A stretch of DNA of 64,000 nt from Paulinella micropora (lineage: Eukaryota > Cercozoa > Imbricatea > Euglyphida > Paulinellidae). Below, one piece after another: positions 31,969 to 41,485 of this stretch. The stretch spans positions 122,501 to 186,500 of the forward strand of contig WBZZ01005741.1 of the NCBI GenBank assembly GCA_019918135.1. Direction: 5' to 3'. The notes beneath the pieces are model-generated. The model was not told where the DNA came from. It searched no databases and saw only the letters and a program-made list of their open reading frames with translations. Made by a program: the position numbers and the translations under genes. Every line of letters starts with the position of its first letter. Positions within the stretch are counted from its first letter, which is position 1.

Positions 31969-32335
31969 CGTATGACAGCTTATATTTACTTCTTTACACA
32001 CTTACTCTCTGGTACAAGAAAAGAGCTCTCGACATACCTCGCGGGTATGCCTGTATGTATGTATGTATGTATCTATGTACGTATGTACGTATGGCAGCTT
32101 ATATTTACTTCTTTACTTACTTACTTACTCTCTGACAACAGAAAAGAGCTCTCAACATACCTCGCGGGTATGTGTGTATGTATGTATCTATGTACGTATG
32201 ACAGCTTATCTCTTTACTTACTTACTTACTCTCTGGCAGAAGAAAAAAACTCTCGACATACCTCGCGGGTATGTATGCATGTATGTATCTATGTATCTGT
32301 GTACGTATGACAGCTTATATTTACTTTTTTACATG
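31865..32335 (+). repeat. Higher-order minisatellite of about 110-150 bp units, with (TATC)n
   Basis: Four units begin at about 31,875, 32,020, 32,140 and 32,243. Each has AGAGCTCTCRACATACCTC, GCGGGTATG, a GTATGTATCTATGTAC-type run and GACAGCTTATATTTACTT. The first carries a pure (TATC)n run at about 31,910-31,966. Unit length differs mainly by tetranucleotide slippage. Confidence 0.85.
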
Positions 32336-32715
32336 GTCTTCTGGTTCAGACAGGAGATTAAAATCAGATATTAAAACACTAGAATGTGAGGGATGTTGTG
32401 AGAAATTAATGAAAATTAATTGTTGCTCATATTATTGGAAATCAGACGAGAAAAAAGAAAAAAAGCCACGGATTTATCGCCGACGAGGTTAAAAAAATAT
32501 TTCCAGAATTTGTATCTGAAAGTGGAATGAAGGCAGACGACGGAAAAAGCATCCTTGAAGGAGTATCATATATGGAATTTATACCAATAATGGTTAGTGC
32601 TTTTCAACACATGGCGGAAAAGGTAGTTAATTTAGAAAAAGAAAATAAAAATCTTATGAATATACTACAAGACCAAGCAAATCAATTAGCAGAAATACGA
32701 GCAGTCGTTTTTGAT

Positions 32716-32859
32716 AATGTCAAATAATACAACCAGACTTCACAGACCCCCGCATATTATGGATATGGATGGCGAACTAACTCCAGAATTAACGTCTCGT
32801 GTTCTTGAAGTAGAACTAAAGACTGAGGAAAAAAATAGAGCACGAATTGGAAGATAACT
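32716..32859 (+). CDS. Small unknown protein
   Basis: A 47-residue frame from ATG 32716 (MSNNTTRLHRPPHIMDMDGE), overlapping the end of the fibre gene by a few bases. Hydrophilic, no domain. Confidence 0.35.
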
Positions 32860-33068
32860 GGAATTGTTGTTGTATAAAAAACAGACCGACAGACAGCCGA
32901 CTTATTAAATACTTATTTCCAATGGGTATCATTATTGCCATTATAACCCTTTGTATCGTGAGGCTATCTGAAAAGAACTTGCCGTGCGAGGTTGCTAATA
33001 CTTATGTCGGAATCCTAACATTGCTTATCGGCATTTGCCTTCCATCGCCTTCTAGTTCAAAGAAATGA
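32850..33068 (+). CDS. Small two-span membrane protein
   Basis: About 70 residues. The N-terminus has NWNCCCIKNRPTDSR. Hydrophobic segments FPMGIIIAIITLCIV and TYVGILTLLIGICLP form two membrane spans. No ATG opens the frame; the preceding small frame overlaps it, so translation may be coupled. Small membrane proteins at this place are common in Polintons; function unknown. Confidence 0.4.
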   Translation, partial: EDNWNCCCIKNRPTDSRLIKYLFPMGIIIAIITLCIVRLSEKNLPCEVANTYVGILTLLIGICLPSPSSSKK

Positions 33069-33295
33069 GCATTCATATAGTTGAGTTTTATACCAAGAAG
33101 CATCACTACCTAAGCACATTAGCGGCAGGGCTTCATCAAAACTAACACATCAATCACTCATAGGCTTATACACACATTTAAATTTAGTTTCTATTCCTTG
33201 CTTTATACAATAAACACACGCATCTAGTTTTGTTGATTTGCTCTGCTATAAAAGTCGCAGCAGTCCGCGAAAATATTTTTGTTATTAAAAAGTTT
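33069..33295. other. Spacer
   Basis: AT-rich gap of about 230 bp upstream of the next gene. It lacks the hairpin family found further right. Confidence 0.4.
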
Positions 33296-33679
33296 ATGAG
33301 TAGTAATATAATCATGGCTACTGAATATAAATACCAAAAGATTATTTTTCTAAGCAATGATTTTGCTGGAGGAAGCAAAACATTTAATAAAAACATTCAA
33401 ATGTCATTTACACCCACCAAAATGAATGTAAAATTTATCCACTATATGAACGACCAAACAGAGACAAAAACAAGAATTCTTTACATGGATAGAATTGGAC
33501 TTATTGGAACATTTGCGGACAGCACCACAGCAAACATTTCAAACCTTAGTTATAATTTAGGTGTTGTCGGATGGACTGACGGCCAATATACATTTAAAGT
33601 CCTTGAAACTGACAGCGGAAATATTGACACAGGAAATTTAGCAGGCCGAATTGTCATATGGTTAGAATTCTTAGGCTGA
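33296..33679 (+). CDS. Unknown beta-rich virion-type protein
   Basis: Start ATG 33296 (MSSNIIMATEYKYQKII); a second ATG at 33314 is also possible. About 127 residues, alternating hydrophobic pattern, with FAGGSKTFNKNIQMSFTPT and VVGWTDGQYTFKVLETDSG and a terminal IVIWLEFLG. Looks like a small beta-sandwich. Its TGA stop forms the first bases of hairpin copy 1. No family recognised. Confidence 0.5.
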   Translation: MSSNIIMATEYKYQKIIFLSNDFAGGSKTFNKNIQMSFTPTKMNVKFIHYMNDQTETKTRILYMDRIGLIGTFADSTTANISNLSYNLGVVGWTDGQYTFKVLETDSGNIDTGNLAGRIVIWLEFLG

Positions 33680-33740
33680 TATTTGAGAATTTCACTCACA
33701 ATCTGACTGTCGTCAGATATCCCGTTAATTCTCAAACATC
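33678..33740 (+). repeat. Gene-bracketing hairpin, copy 1 (3' side)
   Basis: GATATTTGAGAATT pairs with AATTCTCAAACATC. An inner palindrome (ATCTGAC...GTCAGAT) occupies the loop. The stop codon of the upstream gene overlaps its first bases. Confidence 0.8.
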
Positions 33741-33777
33741 TTAAAAAAATTAATAGTTAGATATATACCACAAAAGA

Positions 33778-33850
33778 CGATTTTCTAAAATATCTCAAAC
33801 GAGTTTGAGATTTACGAAAAGCGAAGCGAAAGTGTGAATTTAGAAAAGCA
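33778..33850 (+). repeat. Gene-bracketing hairpin, copy 2 (5' side, divergent)
   Basis: Outer arms CGATTTTCTAAA and TTTAGAAAAGCA are diverged. The interior holds ATCTCAAAC and GTTTGAGAT around a 2-nt loop, plus AAGCGAAGCGAAAGTGTG. Ends 10 nt before the ATPase start codon. Confidence 0.65.
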
Positions 33851-33860
33851 ATAATATAAG

Positions 33861-34690
33861 ATGCTTAAGATTAACAATGTCAAGGTGAAGCCTGTAAAAC
33901 AAGAGGGGGACGGAAACAAAAAAGCGAAAGGTTATAAATTATTCAACGAGCCTTATTCAAATATATTTCTACTCGCCCGTAAGAAGAGCGGGAAAACGAC
34001 AGCACTCTTTGAAATACTGAAACGGACGACAGACAGAAAAACCCGTATTATCATTATTGCTTCAACAATTCACAAGGACTACATTTATAAAGCAATGGTA
34101 AAGCACTTTAAGAACAGAGGCAACCCGATGGCAATATATACCTTTCTTAAATCGGATGGTGTAAATGTTATAGACTATGAACTTGATAAACTGAACAAAC
34201 CAGATGAAGAGCAGGAAGGCGAAATTAAACAGGATGATAAAAAACCTATGGAGAAACCACAATTTCTTTATTTTGGAAAAGAAAAGAAACAGAGCGCCGC
34301 GGAGGCACCAAAAGAACGACCAAGTAAGTATATTTCTCCAGAGGTTGTTTTTGTTTTGGATGATTTAGGGAGCGGTTTAAGAGATAAGTCCGTAAGCGAT
34401 TTGTTAAAAAAGAACAGACACTATAAATCAACGGTGATTATGTCTAGTCAGTATTTTACTATCTGAACGACCTACGACCAGAAGCCTTTAAGCAGTTATA
34501 TTATTTGTTAATCTTTCCAAGCCAGTCTCAGGACAAAATGGAACTCGTGTATAAACATTTAGACTTATCTTTTGATTTTGATTACTTTCTTCAAAAGTAT
34601 CACGAAGCAACAAAGGAACGATTTAATTTTCTTTATGTTTCAAGTGTTGATGATGAATTACGGAAGAATTTTAATTTTCGTCTTAAGTAA
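33861..34690 (+). pseudogene. ATP: Packaging ATPase (FtsK/HerA A32-like)
   Basis: About 275 residues' worth of coding sequence from ATG 33861. A P-loop lies in NIFLLARKKSGKTTALFEIL (about residues 35-55), followed by RIIIIASTIHKDY. The acidic strand PEVVFVLDDLGSGLRDKSVSD is the Walker B region, and VIMSSQY is the usual sensor-type segment. Predicted to pump the genome into capsids. Flanked by a hairpin on its 5' side; the next gene follows after an AT-rich 40-bp gap. Polinton B keeps only the C-terminal part. Broken. Confidence 0.85.
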
Positions 34691-34733
34691 AATAATATTT
34701 TTATATAATTTTTTTTTAAAATGTATATTATAT

Positions 34734-35043
34734 GCCAGTATCACCAGTGATAATTTCACAACCATCAGGATATAACATCGGATACAATCCATCAATGCCA
34801 CAGAAGGGAGGAAAAAAGAAAACTAAGAAGAAGGGATGTGGTCAAAAGGGAGGAAAGATTAACTGGGCTAAGGTCGGAAAAACCGCAATGGCTGTTAATA
34901 AATTCCTTCGCGATAACAAGATTATTTCAAAGACCGCTAATGCCCTCGGCGATGTCGGGGTTCCATATGCGTCTCGCATTGGTTCATTTGCTGCAAAACT
35001 TGGTTATGGTAAGCAACGAGGAGGGGCTGTAAAGTTTCGCTGA
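34734..35043 (+). CDS. Small basic virion protein
   Basis: 103 residues from ATG 34734: MPVSPVIISQPSGYNIGYNP, a Lys/Gly-rich middle, then INWAKVGKTAMAVNKFL, IISKTANALGDVGVPY and a Gly/Arg tail (KLGYGKQRGGAVKFR). The basic, glycine-rich character and position between ATPase and protease resemble small core or minor capsid proteins of Polintons (PX-like) and adenovirus core peptides. The Polinton B homologue (52338-52658) shares the start and the last 50 residues. Open throughout. Confidence 0.6.
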
Positions 35044-35044
35044 A

Positions 35045-35102
35045 GATATTTGACAATTTCACTCTCATTCGCTTTGCTCATTCTCGTTTATTGTCAAACA
35101 TC
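35045..35102 (+). repeat. Gene-bracketing hairpin, copy 3 (3' side)
   Basis: GATATTTGACAAT pairs with ATTGTCAAACATC around a loop with CTCTCATTCGCTTTGCTCA. Begins 1 nt after the stop codon. Confidence 0.85.
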
Positions 35103-35124
35103 GAATGGTAGTTAATGAAAAACA

Positions 35125-35176
35125 ATGTTTGTAAAACACACGGGAGCGTTAGCGGGAGTGTGGATTTACAAATATC
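35125..35176 (+). repeat. Gene-bracketing hairpin, copy 4 (inverted orientation)
   Basis: ATGTTTGTAAA pairs with TTTACAAATATC around ACACGGGAGCGTTAGCGGGA. Confidence 0.85.
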
Positions 35177-35218
35177 ACAACCATCGTTCCAGATTAATTT
35201 TTTTAATAAAGAAAAATA

Positions 35219-35271
35219 GATGTTTTAGAATAAGCGATAATGCGAAGCATGAAGCGCAATTCTAAAATATC
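35219..35271 (+). repeat. Gene-bracketing hairpin, copy 5 (overlapping a start codon)
   Basis: GATGTTTTAGAAT pairs with ATTCTAAAATATC. The only plausible ATG of the protease gene (35240) lies inside the loop, so this copy contributes the first codons (MRSMKRNSKIS). The half-unit CGCAATTCTAAAATATCA is repeated immediately downstream. Confidence 0.8.
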
Positions 35272-37291
35272 ACGCAATTCTAAAATATCAAAGGTAAGAC
35301 CCCCGCGGGTTTATAGAAATAAGAGCGGAAGGCCTTATATTATCCAGAAGGGTAAAATATATTATCTTAATTTTGGTAAGAAAACAAATGATTTAAGCAC
35401 ATTACAAATTGTTAAACTTTTTATGAAATATATTGGTAATAAGCCAAAGTCGCAAAGGGCTAGTCGCAAACCAAGGGAAAAAATAATCAAATCTGATTTC
35501 AATCGTCTTGAACATGAGAACCGAAACCAGATACAAAGCAACTTACAAAAGAAATATGAGTTAATACATGATGAGGAAGCAAAGGAAAAGAAGAAAAGGG
35601 ATGAGATAGAAGAAGAAAAGAAAAGGCTAGAACGAAAAGACGTAGCAGATGCTAAGGAAAGACAAGATATAATGGATAGGGAACACAAAAGAGAACTAGC
35701 GGATATTAATGAACGGCAAGAACAAAAAGCCAGAGAACTAAGAAGGGAGCAAAAACTCATAGAAGATGTAAAATATGAAGAAGACAGAAAAAATAGGATA
35801 CAAGCATTACCACCGCCACCACAATATCAATATATTATGCCACCACAACATGGTCAGCCACAAGCACCGCCATTAGGAGCACCGCCACAAGCACCGCCAT
35901 TAGGAGCGACGCCACAAGCACCACAATTACCTAATTTAGGAGATGAAGCACCATTGAAAACGAAAGAGCAATATGAGGAAGAAAAAAAGCAAAAGCAGAA
36001 AGATATTGAAACACTGAAATTAGCAGGATATACAGATAAGTTCATAAAAAAGATGAGTCGTAAAGACTTACAAAAAGCCAGCCAAGATATTCAGACGGCT
36101 ATAGCCACAGCGACATCTTTAGAGGAACAAAAAAAGTTAGCAGAGGAATATAAAGAAAAACTTGAAAAGGAAGAAAAGAAAGCAGAAGAAAAGGGTAAGC
36201 ATTTTGAACATTTACAAATTAATCAATTTTTAATCTCTGCATTTTCAAAAACTTATCACCCAAACATTACTATAAAAGAGTTAGCACAGGCTTTAAAAAA
36301 GAGACTAGATAGTGATGGACATAAAAAATTAAATTACAAAGACACTTCAAAGTGGATTATTGACATGATTAAAGGTTTAATATTGATGTTGGAAATGAAA
36401 AGGAAAACAGCGGATTATGCTAGATATGAAGAGTTTATGGGGTATCTCCAAAATGTTGGAGATGTTAAACAAAAAGGGAATGGAGCGAAGACATTAGAAG
36501 AATTAATTGATAAGGTATTTTCAATAGCGAAAATAAAAAAATACTTAGCCCGCAAAGATTGGAAACACACAATGAACAAACATGATTTTGTAAATACTCT
36601 AACGAACAAAATGACTATAGACCCAAATGTAGATAATTCAAATGATTTGAATATTGACGAGGGAATGCCCCAACCGCTACCCACGAGCGTCGCGGAGACA
36701 ACCATACCCACGAGCGTCACTTCACAGCAACCAGAGCCACTGCAACCGGAGTCACAGCAATCAGAGCCAGAGCCTGAGCCAGAGGAGCAACAGGGAGAGG
36801 GTCGCGGTTTAATGACTAATGAAATAGATGATATAATGAAAAAATATGGATGGTATCTCGGAGCAATAGCCAGTGATGAAATCAACAAGTCGAAGCCCGG
36901 AAGCAGAAAACGATACGGATTTATTATGAATTTGGACAATCACAAGCAAGCAGGGTCTCATTCGATCGCAGTATGGATAAGTCTAGATAAAGACAGGAGT
37001 GTTGAAGTCTATGACCCCTTAGCACTTTATGAACCTACTGAAGACTTTCAACAACAAATGAAACAACTAATAGACAAAAGCCACCCCGATAGTTATTTGT
37101 TAATGAAGGTCAATCAAGTAAATCAACAATCAAACACCTCAGACACATGCGGTTGGCATAGTATGAGATTTTTAATGGAGCGGGCGAAAGGCAACCGATT
37201 TAAGTTTGCTAGTGGCTATACAGACTTAAAAGAAGAAGAAGCAGAGAAATTAAAAGCACAGAATGGGTATGGGTTTGACACCTATTTGTAA
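35240..37291 (+). CDS. PRO: Virion protein fused to adenovirus-type cysteine protease
   Basis: 683 residues. Order: basic N-terminus with PPRVYRNKSGRPYIIQKGKI (about 18-37); long Glu/Lys coiled coil (about 75-185); Pro/Gln repeats (QAPPLGAPPQAPPLGA type, about 210-235); second helical part; Pro/Glu/Gln linker (about 480-520); C-terminal C5-like protease. In the protease, the histidine lies in AGSHSIAVWI (about 573), an acidic strand VEVYDPLALY (about 590) follows, then a Gln-rich segment and the cysteine in SDTCGWHSMRF (about 636). Such enzymes mature capsid precursors and are a Polinton signature. The long N-terminal fusion is also present in Polinton B. Open throughout. Confidence 0.85.
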   Translation: MRSMKRNSKISRNSKISKVRPPRVYRNKSGRPYIIQKGKIYYLNFGKKTNDLSTLQIVKLFMKYIGNKPKSQRASRKPREKIIKSDFNRLEHENRNQIQSNLQKKYELIHDEEAKEKKKRDEIEEEKKRLERKDVADAKERQDIMDREHKRELADINERQEQKARELRREQKLIEDVKYEEDRKNRIQALPPPPQYQYIMPPQHGQPQAPPLGAPPQAPPLGATPQAPQLPNLGDEAPLKTKEQYEEEKKQKQKDIETLKLAGYTDKFIKKMSRKDLQKASQDIQTAIATATSLEEQKKLAEEYKEKLEKEEKKAEEKGKHFEHLQINQFLISAFSKTYHPNITIKELAQALKKRLDSDGHKKLNYKDTSKWIIDMIKGLILMLEMKRKTADYARYEEFMGYLQNVGDVKQKGNGAKTLEELIDKVFSIAKIKKYLARKDWKHTMNKHDFVNTLTNKMTIDPNVDNSNDLNIDEGMPQPLPTSVAETTIPTSVTSQQPEPLQPESQQSEPEPEPEEQQGEGRGLMTNEIDDIMKKYGWYLGAIASDEINKSKPGSRKRYGFIMNLDNHKQAGSHSIAVWISLDKDRSVEVYDPLALYEPTEDFQQQMKQLIDKSHPDSYLLMKVNQVNQQSNTSDTCGWHSMRFLMERAKGNRFKFASGYTDLKEEEAEKLKAQNGYGFDTYL

Positions 37292-37293
37292 AT

Positions 37294-37351
37294 GATATTT
37301 ATCAACTTCACTCTCATTCGCTTTGCTCATTCTCGTTTGTTGATAAACATC
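37294..37351 (+). repeat. Gene-bracketing hairpin, copy 6 (3' side)
   Basis: GATATTTATCAAC pairs with GTTGATAAACATC; loop as in copy 3. Starts 2 nt after the protease stop codon. Confidence 0.85.
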
Positions 37352-37385
37352 GAAAACCGATTTATTTTTTCAATAAAGAAAAAAC

Positions 37386-37436
37386 GATGTTTAGAATAAG
37401 CGAGAGTGCGGAGCACGAAGCGCAATTCTAAATATC
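37386..37436 (+). repeat. Gene-bracketing hairpin, copy 7 (5' side)
   Basis: GATGTTTAGAAT pairs with ATTCTAAATATC; the ATG of the penton-like gene is the next base. Confidence 0.85.
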
Positions 37437-38249
37437 ATGGAGTATAAGGGAGGAAGAAGTTCGGGTATTTACTATATCAACAGCAAAAACAGAATAACTG
37501 GCACAGATAGCGACTTTACACACGAAGTCAATTTGAAGGGGCTAGACAATCCCACACATTGTAAAATACTTCATATTTATGTGCCGAAGTCGTATTACTC
37601 TGTGGCTTCACCATATAATACTTTTACTCTTAGCGAAGACGGGTATGAGGCTTTAATTACGATACCTGAGGGAAACTACACAATGAACAATCTAAAAAAT
37701 AAGTTGTCGGAGGTGCTAACCGCAGACAGCCCAAATAATTATACTTATGTTGTATCCAGTAATAATACCAACATAGAACCAGAGGATGGCAAATTAACAT
37801 TCAGTATGTCAGAGAATAAGGGAATTCAACCGCGATTTATATTTGATAGTGATACCCGTATTCACGAGGTAATGGGGTTTGATAGAAATTCAACATATTT
37901 CTTCGCCACTGATTTTATTAAATCGCCGAACGTAATTATTCTAACTGGAGAAAAGACTTTATACCTTCAATCGGACTCAGTTGGTGAAGGAGATAATCAT
38001 GTGCTACAAGAAATATACGCAGCGAATGAAATTCCATTTGGAGCCATTATATACGACGGAAGTGGGTCTGAGTATGGTAAGAAATTATCCGCCAGTTCAA
38101 ATAATGTGTATCGGTTTTATCTTACAGACGAAAACGACCAAGCGATTAATCTTAATGGGTTAGGTATTGTAATGACTTTGTTGATTTACAGGGAAACGAA
38201 TTATTTTAATTTATTTACATCATTCTTCAATTTGTTGAAATCTAGATGA
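37437..38249 (+). CDS. Penton-like minor capsid protein
   Basis: 270 residues from ATG 37437. Beta-rich, with GIYYINSKNRITGTDSDFTH, HCKILHIYVPKSYYSV, ITIPEGNYTMNNLKNKL, IHEVMGF and GIVMTLLIYRETNYFNLF. This succession (N-terminal strand, PxSYY, GxYT, a central GF, C-terminal LxIY) is the pattern of single jelly-roll penton proteins that cap the vertices in Polinton-like viruses. It sits directly before the major capsid gene, as expected. Stop TGA overlaps hairpin copy 8. Open throughout. Confidence 0.75.
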   Translation: MEYKGGRSSGIYYINSKNRITGTDSDFTHEVNLKGLDNPTHCKILHIYVPKSYYSVASPYNTFTLSEDGYEALITIPEGNYTMNNLKNKLSEVLTADSPNNYTYVVSSNNTNIEPEDGKLTFSMSENKGIQPRFIFDSDTRIHEVMGFDRNSTYFFATDFIKSPNVIILTGEKTLYLQSDSVGEGDNHVLQEIYAANEIPFGAIIYDGSGSEYGKKLSASSNNVYRFYLTDENDQAINLNGLGIVMTLLIYRETNYFNLFTSFFNLLKSR

Positions 38250-38300
38250 TATTTGACCATTTCACTTCGTGCTACGCACTCTCGTTTATTGTCAAACATC
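38248..38300 (+). repeat. Gene-bracketing hairpin, copy 8 (3' side)
   Basis: GATATTTGACCAT pairs with ATTGTCAAACATC with one further mismatch; short loop. Stop codon of the penton-like gene overlaps its start. Confidence 0.8.
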
Positions 38301-38325
38301 GGAAAAGGTAAAGTTAATGGGAAAC

Positions 38326-38364
38326 GATGTTTTATGAAACCCCGAAGCGGGTGAATAAAATATC
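38326..38364 (+). repeat. Gene-bracketing hairpin, copy 9 (5' side, short)
   Basis: GATGTTTTAT pairs with ATAAAATATC; the loop is only GAAACCCCGAAGCGGGTGA with its own CCCG/CGGG stem. Lies 115 nt before the capsid start codon. Confidence 0.75.
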
Positions 38365-38479
38365 AATAATTAATTTAATTTTAGAATTATTTATTTTTTT
38401 CTATAAATATATATATCTATTATACATAATAGATTGTGAATTAGTTAATAATCTCAACTGTCTAAAAATCAAAAACAAA

Positions 38480-39995
38480 ATGCCAACTCAACACGGAGGC
38501 GAACTAGACTTTTCTAGAACTGACTACATCAGTGCTTCTTATCGTTTGAATAAACTAACTCCGCGAGAAGGTGCTGGAAATATTACTATTACTACCGCAG
38601 GAGGACAAGAAAGCAACTTTGACCTTATCAGCAGGCCATTTAACTTAGCCCGCTCTGTCTTGAGTTTTACTTATACCCCACCGGCAATTGCAGCGAACTA
38701 TAACAAATGCTATATGGATTGTCTGGCTCCTATTAGACAAATTCAACTTCAAACCCGTAGTGGTGTTTATCTGTGCGATGTAATGAAGTTGGTAATTTTA
38801 CAAAGATTGTTTGGAAGGCAGAGACTTCTATGAAGGACTTTCTGACACTTGAAAACCACGATAATGGAAGTGGTTCGGGATGTATGCTTCAAAAGTGTAA
38901 TGCTTCAACTACATTTCAACCTACTAGCGATGCTACAAGGTTGGCGGCATTGGAAACAGCATTGACTCCTTCAGCAGTCACAGGAAATGCGGCAGGACAA
39001 ATTGATGCAGGAATTAATGTTGCAAAAGCACAGGTTCAGGCCGCATTACAGGCTTGGATGGGACAACCTTCTACAAATGTTCGCCGACACAATGATACTC
39101 TTATAGCAGATGAGACGGGTGTGAGTTCGTTCGTTAATGTTGCTTTCAACGAGCCTAAGTATTTCTCGGGCGGTGCTGCTACTTCTGCTGAGCCTTCTAT
39201 CAGTGTTAAGATTAATCTCGGCATGCTTTACAATACCATTTTCGCCCTTGATAAGACTATTATGTTTCCAGAGATTTTGAATATGCGTATTGTATGGCAA
39301 CAGACCCCTAAAATTTATTATTACAATAACGATGCTTTGTCAACGGGTGGAGGAGTGCTTGTTGCAGCCGCTGGTAATGTATCTGTTGCTAATCTTAACT
39401 TGTTCCTTGCGGTAGAGACTAATCCCGATGTCATTCAATCAATTCAACAAAAGGTGGCGAGTGCTGAAGGTATGAGTTTTAATATTGATTATCCTTATGT
39501 CTATAAAAATTCCATTGCTCAATCCACTACACAAAATATTATTCTCCGCTTTGATAGGGGGCACGGCAAAAGGTTGAAGAAAATTTATCAGACACTCTTT
39601 CACAACACTGAAAACAAGAATACCGCTTATGATATTGATAACAGAGCAACCGCTAAGACTACCAGTTTCCACACCACACTTGACGGAGCACGACTTCAGG
39701 AATTTGAAATATTTCCCGCTATTTTGAAGATTATATGTGCTTGAAACCTAAACTTGAAGGTTCTGTTTTGATGAATTCAAATGTGTATCAATACAACTGG
39801 TTCTGGGTTGATACTTGGGATAATACCCGCCCGCTGTGGAGCAAAGACCAAAATGAAGTTAGCGGGCTTGACCTTTCCAATGAGCGACGATGGGAGTTCA
39901 TTAGCACTACAAAGAATAATTCTCATCAGCATGTAAGTGTAGCAATCACTCAGCGGGAGGTTCAGGTTAAGGTGAATATAATTTCCATTAGTTGA
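38480..39995 (+). pseudogene. MCP: Major capsid protein, double jelly-roll
   Basis: Starts MPTQHGGELDFSRTDYISAS; further landmarks are TTAGGQESNFDLISRPFNLA, TRSGVYLCDV, ETNPDVIQSIQQKV, MSFNIDYPYVYKNS, NWFWVDTWDNTRPLW and a terminal QREVQVKVNIISIS. The length (about 500 residues) and strand pattern fit the double jelly-roll major capsid proteins of Polintons, whose trimers form the icosahedral shell. The homologue in Polinton B (55584-57058) is similar along the whole length. Stop TGA overlaps hairpin copy 10. Broken. Confidence 0.8.
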
Positions 39996-40053
39996 TATTT
40001 GAAAATCCACACTCTCATTCGTTTCATTCATTCTCGTGTGTTTTTCAAACATC
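39994..40053 (+). repeat. Gene-bracketing hairpin, copy 10 (3' side)
   Basis: GATATTTGAAAATCCACAC pairs with GTGTGTTTTTCAAACATC, the longest stem of the family. Overlaps the capsid stop codon. Confidence 0.85.
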
Positions 40054-40111
40054 GTAAAAGAAAAAAGTAAAGAAGAAAAAAAAATATTTATTTTTTGGTA
40101 TTTAAAAAAAC

Positions 40112-40161
40112 GATATTTTATAATAAGCGTGAGTGAAACGAGAGCGCAATTATAAAATATC
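40112..40161 (+). repeat. Gene-bracketing hairpin, copy 11 (5' side)
   Basis: GATATTTTATAAT pairs with ATTATAAAATATC. The only copy with symmetric ends. The next gene starts 1 nt later (ATG 40163). Confidence 0.85.
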
Positions 40162-40162
40162 A

Positions 40163-41400
40163 ATGTCTCATCAGAGAAACTTAATCGCAGAAAATCCTGA
40201 CGGAGAATTTATAAATGTCAGGGTCGGATATGATGGACACGTTGAAACAAATAATTCAAAAACCGCTTTTGGCGAAGCAGTAGTAGGTCAATTAACACCA
40301 GTATTACAAGAAATCTTTCCATATACCATTAATACTAGGATATGGACAAAAACAGAAACAAAATCATCTGTGTCATTTTTGAATAATATGGCTGAATTGA
40401 AAACAACTGCTGATGTAGCGGCTGTTGCTAGTCTGGTAAGTAAAAGGAGAATAAAATATAGAACTGGAATGGGTGTCCTAGCCCGCTTTACTGCTCTATG
40501 GACAACGGATGATACAAAAGATTACTATTCATATATCGGAATAGGAAATGAACTCGTTGATGGATTTTATTTTTACAAAGATAAAGCAGGAATGAATATT
40601 GCACATTGCAAAGGAAATTCAGCAGTTTATACTGACCAAACAGACTGGGACGACCCGTGCGATGGATCTTCTGCTATGCCAGACTTAGACTGGAGCAAAG
40701 GAAATGTATTTCAAATTCAATTTCAATATCTAGGTTTTGGTGCTATTAAGTTTTATATTGAGAATCCCATAACAGGATTATTTCAATTAGTTCATATGAT
40801 TGAGTATGCGAATGCTAATACTGGTGTAAGCCTGCGAAATACAACATTACCTTTTATGGCAGTAATTAGAAATGATGCAGCGACTGGAATACAATCTCTT
40901 AAATTAGCGAGTGCCAGTTTATTCATTGAGGGAACGAATACTATTAATACCAGCATAGCAAACGAAGTGGAAGGAAGTAAAGCAGCAAACACCACTGAAA
41001 GTCCTATTATTAGTATAAGAAACAAAGCGGTATTTGATTTGGGCGGTGCTAATTTAACAAATTATTCAAATGTTTATCCAACTTTGATAAGTATTACAAA
41101 TGAAGATACTAAGTCGAATGTTGTCAGAATGGTATTAAATGGAACACTAACTGGAGCAGGTTTTGCAGATGTTGATTCTAAGTATTCAATTGTAGATACT
41201 GACACAAAGCGAGTGCTATCGCAAATGGAACAACAATTTTTAAACTATATGTAAATTCTCAATCAACTCAACAAATCAATCTTAGAAGTTATGATATATA
41301 CCTATCGCCGAGTGATGTATTAACTTTTACGCAGAAGTCTGTCTCTGCTGGTGGAGGAGGAAATATCAATATTATCGCTAACTTCGTAGAAGACCAATAG
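40163..41400 (+). pseudogene. Large virion-type protein (spike or cement candidate)
   Basis: About 410 residues' worth. Begins MSHQRNLIAENPDGEFINVR, followed by TPVLQEIFPYTINTRIW, YRTGMGVLARFTALW, FQIQFQYLGFGAIKFYIENP and ESPIISIRNK. Very similar along its length to 57183-58436 of Polinton B. Beta-rich with no recognised domain. Conserved position just after the major capsid gene argues for a structural role. Stop TAG overlaps a reduced hairpin. Broken. Confidence 0.6.
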
Positions 41401-41415
41401 ATATTTATGAGCATC
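41400..41415 (+). repeat. Reduced gene-bracketing hairpin, copy 12 (3' side)
   Basis: Only the outer ends remain: GATATTTATGAGCATC. The TAG stop of the preceding gene overlaps the first base. Confidence 0.55.
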
Positions 41416-41432
41416 GAAAAAAAAGAAAAAAC

Positions 41433-41485
41433 GATGTTTGAAAAACACACGGGAGCGTTAGCGGGAGTGTGGATTTTCAAATATC
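41433..41485 (+). repeat. Gene-bracketing hairpin, copy 13 (3' side of the leftward gene)
   Basis: GATGTTTGAAAA-ACACAC pairs with GTGTGGATTTTCAAATATC. On the minus strand it starts at the TGA stop of the gene at 41484-41900. Confidence 0.85.

Larger units (their letters stand above)
30905..32727 (+). pseudogene. Fibre protein with C-terminal intramolecular chaperone domain (S74-like)
   Basis: The N-terminal part has NNGNMGISTTTATASGL and EFRHSNGTQGVGFGYNS, typical of beta-rich fibre shafts of phages and large viruses. The C-terminal part (about 32,340-32,727) has SDRRLKSDIKTLECEG, later FIADEVKKIFPEFVSESG, and a coiled coil (MAEKVVNLEKENKNLMNILQ). This is the pattern of the endosialidase-type (peptidase S74) intramolecular chaperone that trimerises and cleaves itself off. 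About 900 bp of tetranucleotide and minisatellite DNA lies inside the gene. Expected role: host attachment. Broken. Confidence 0.65.
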
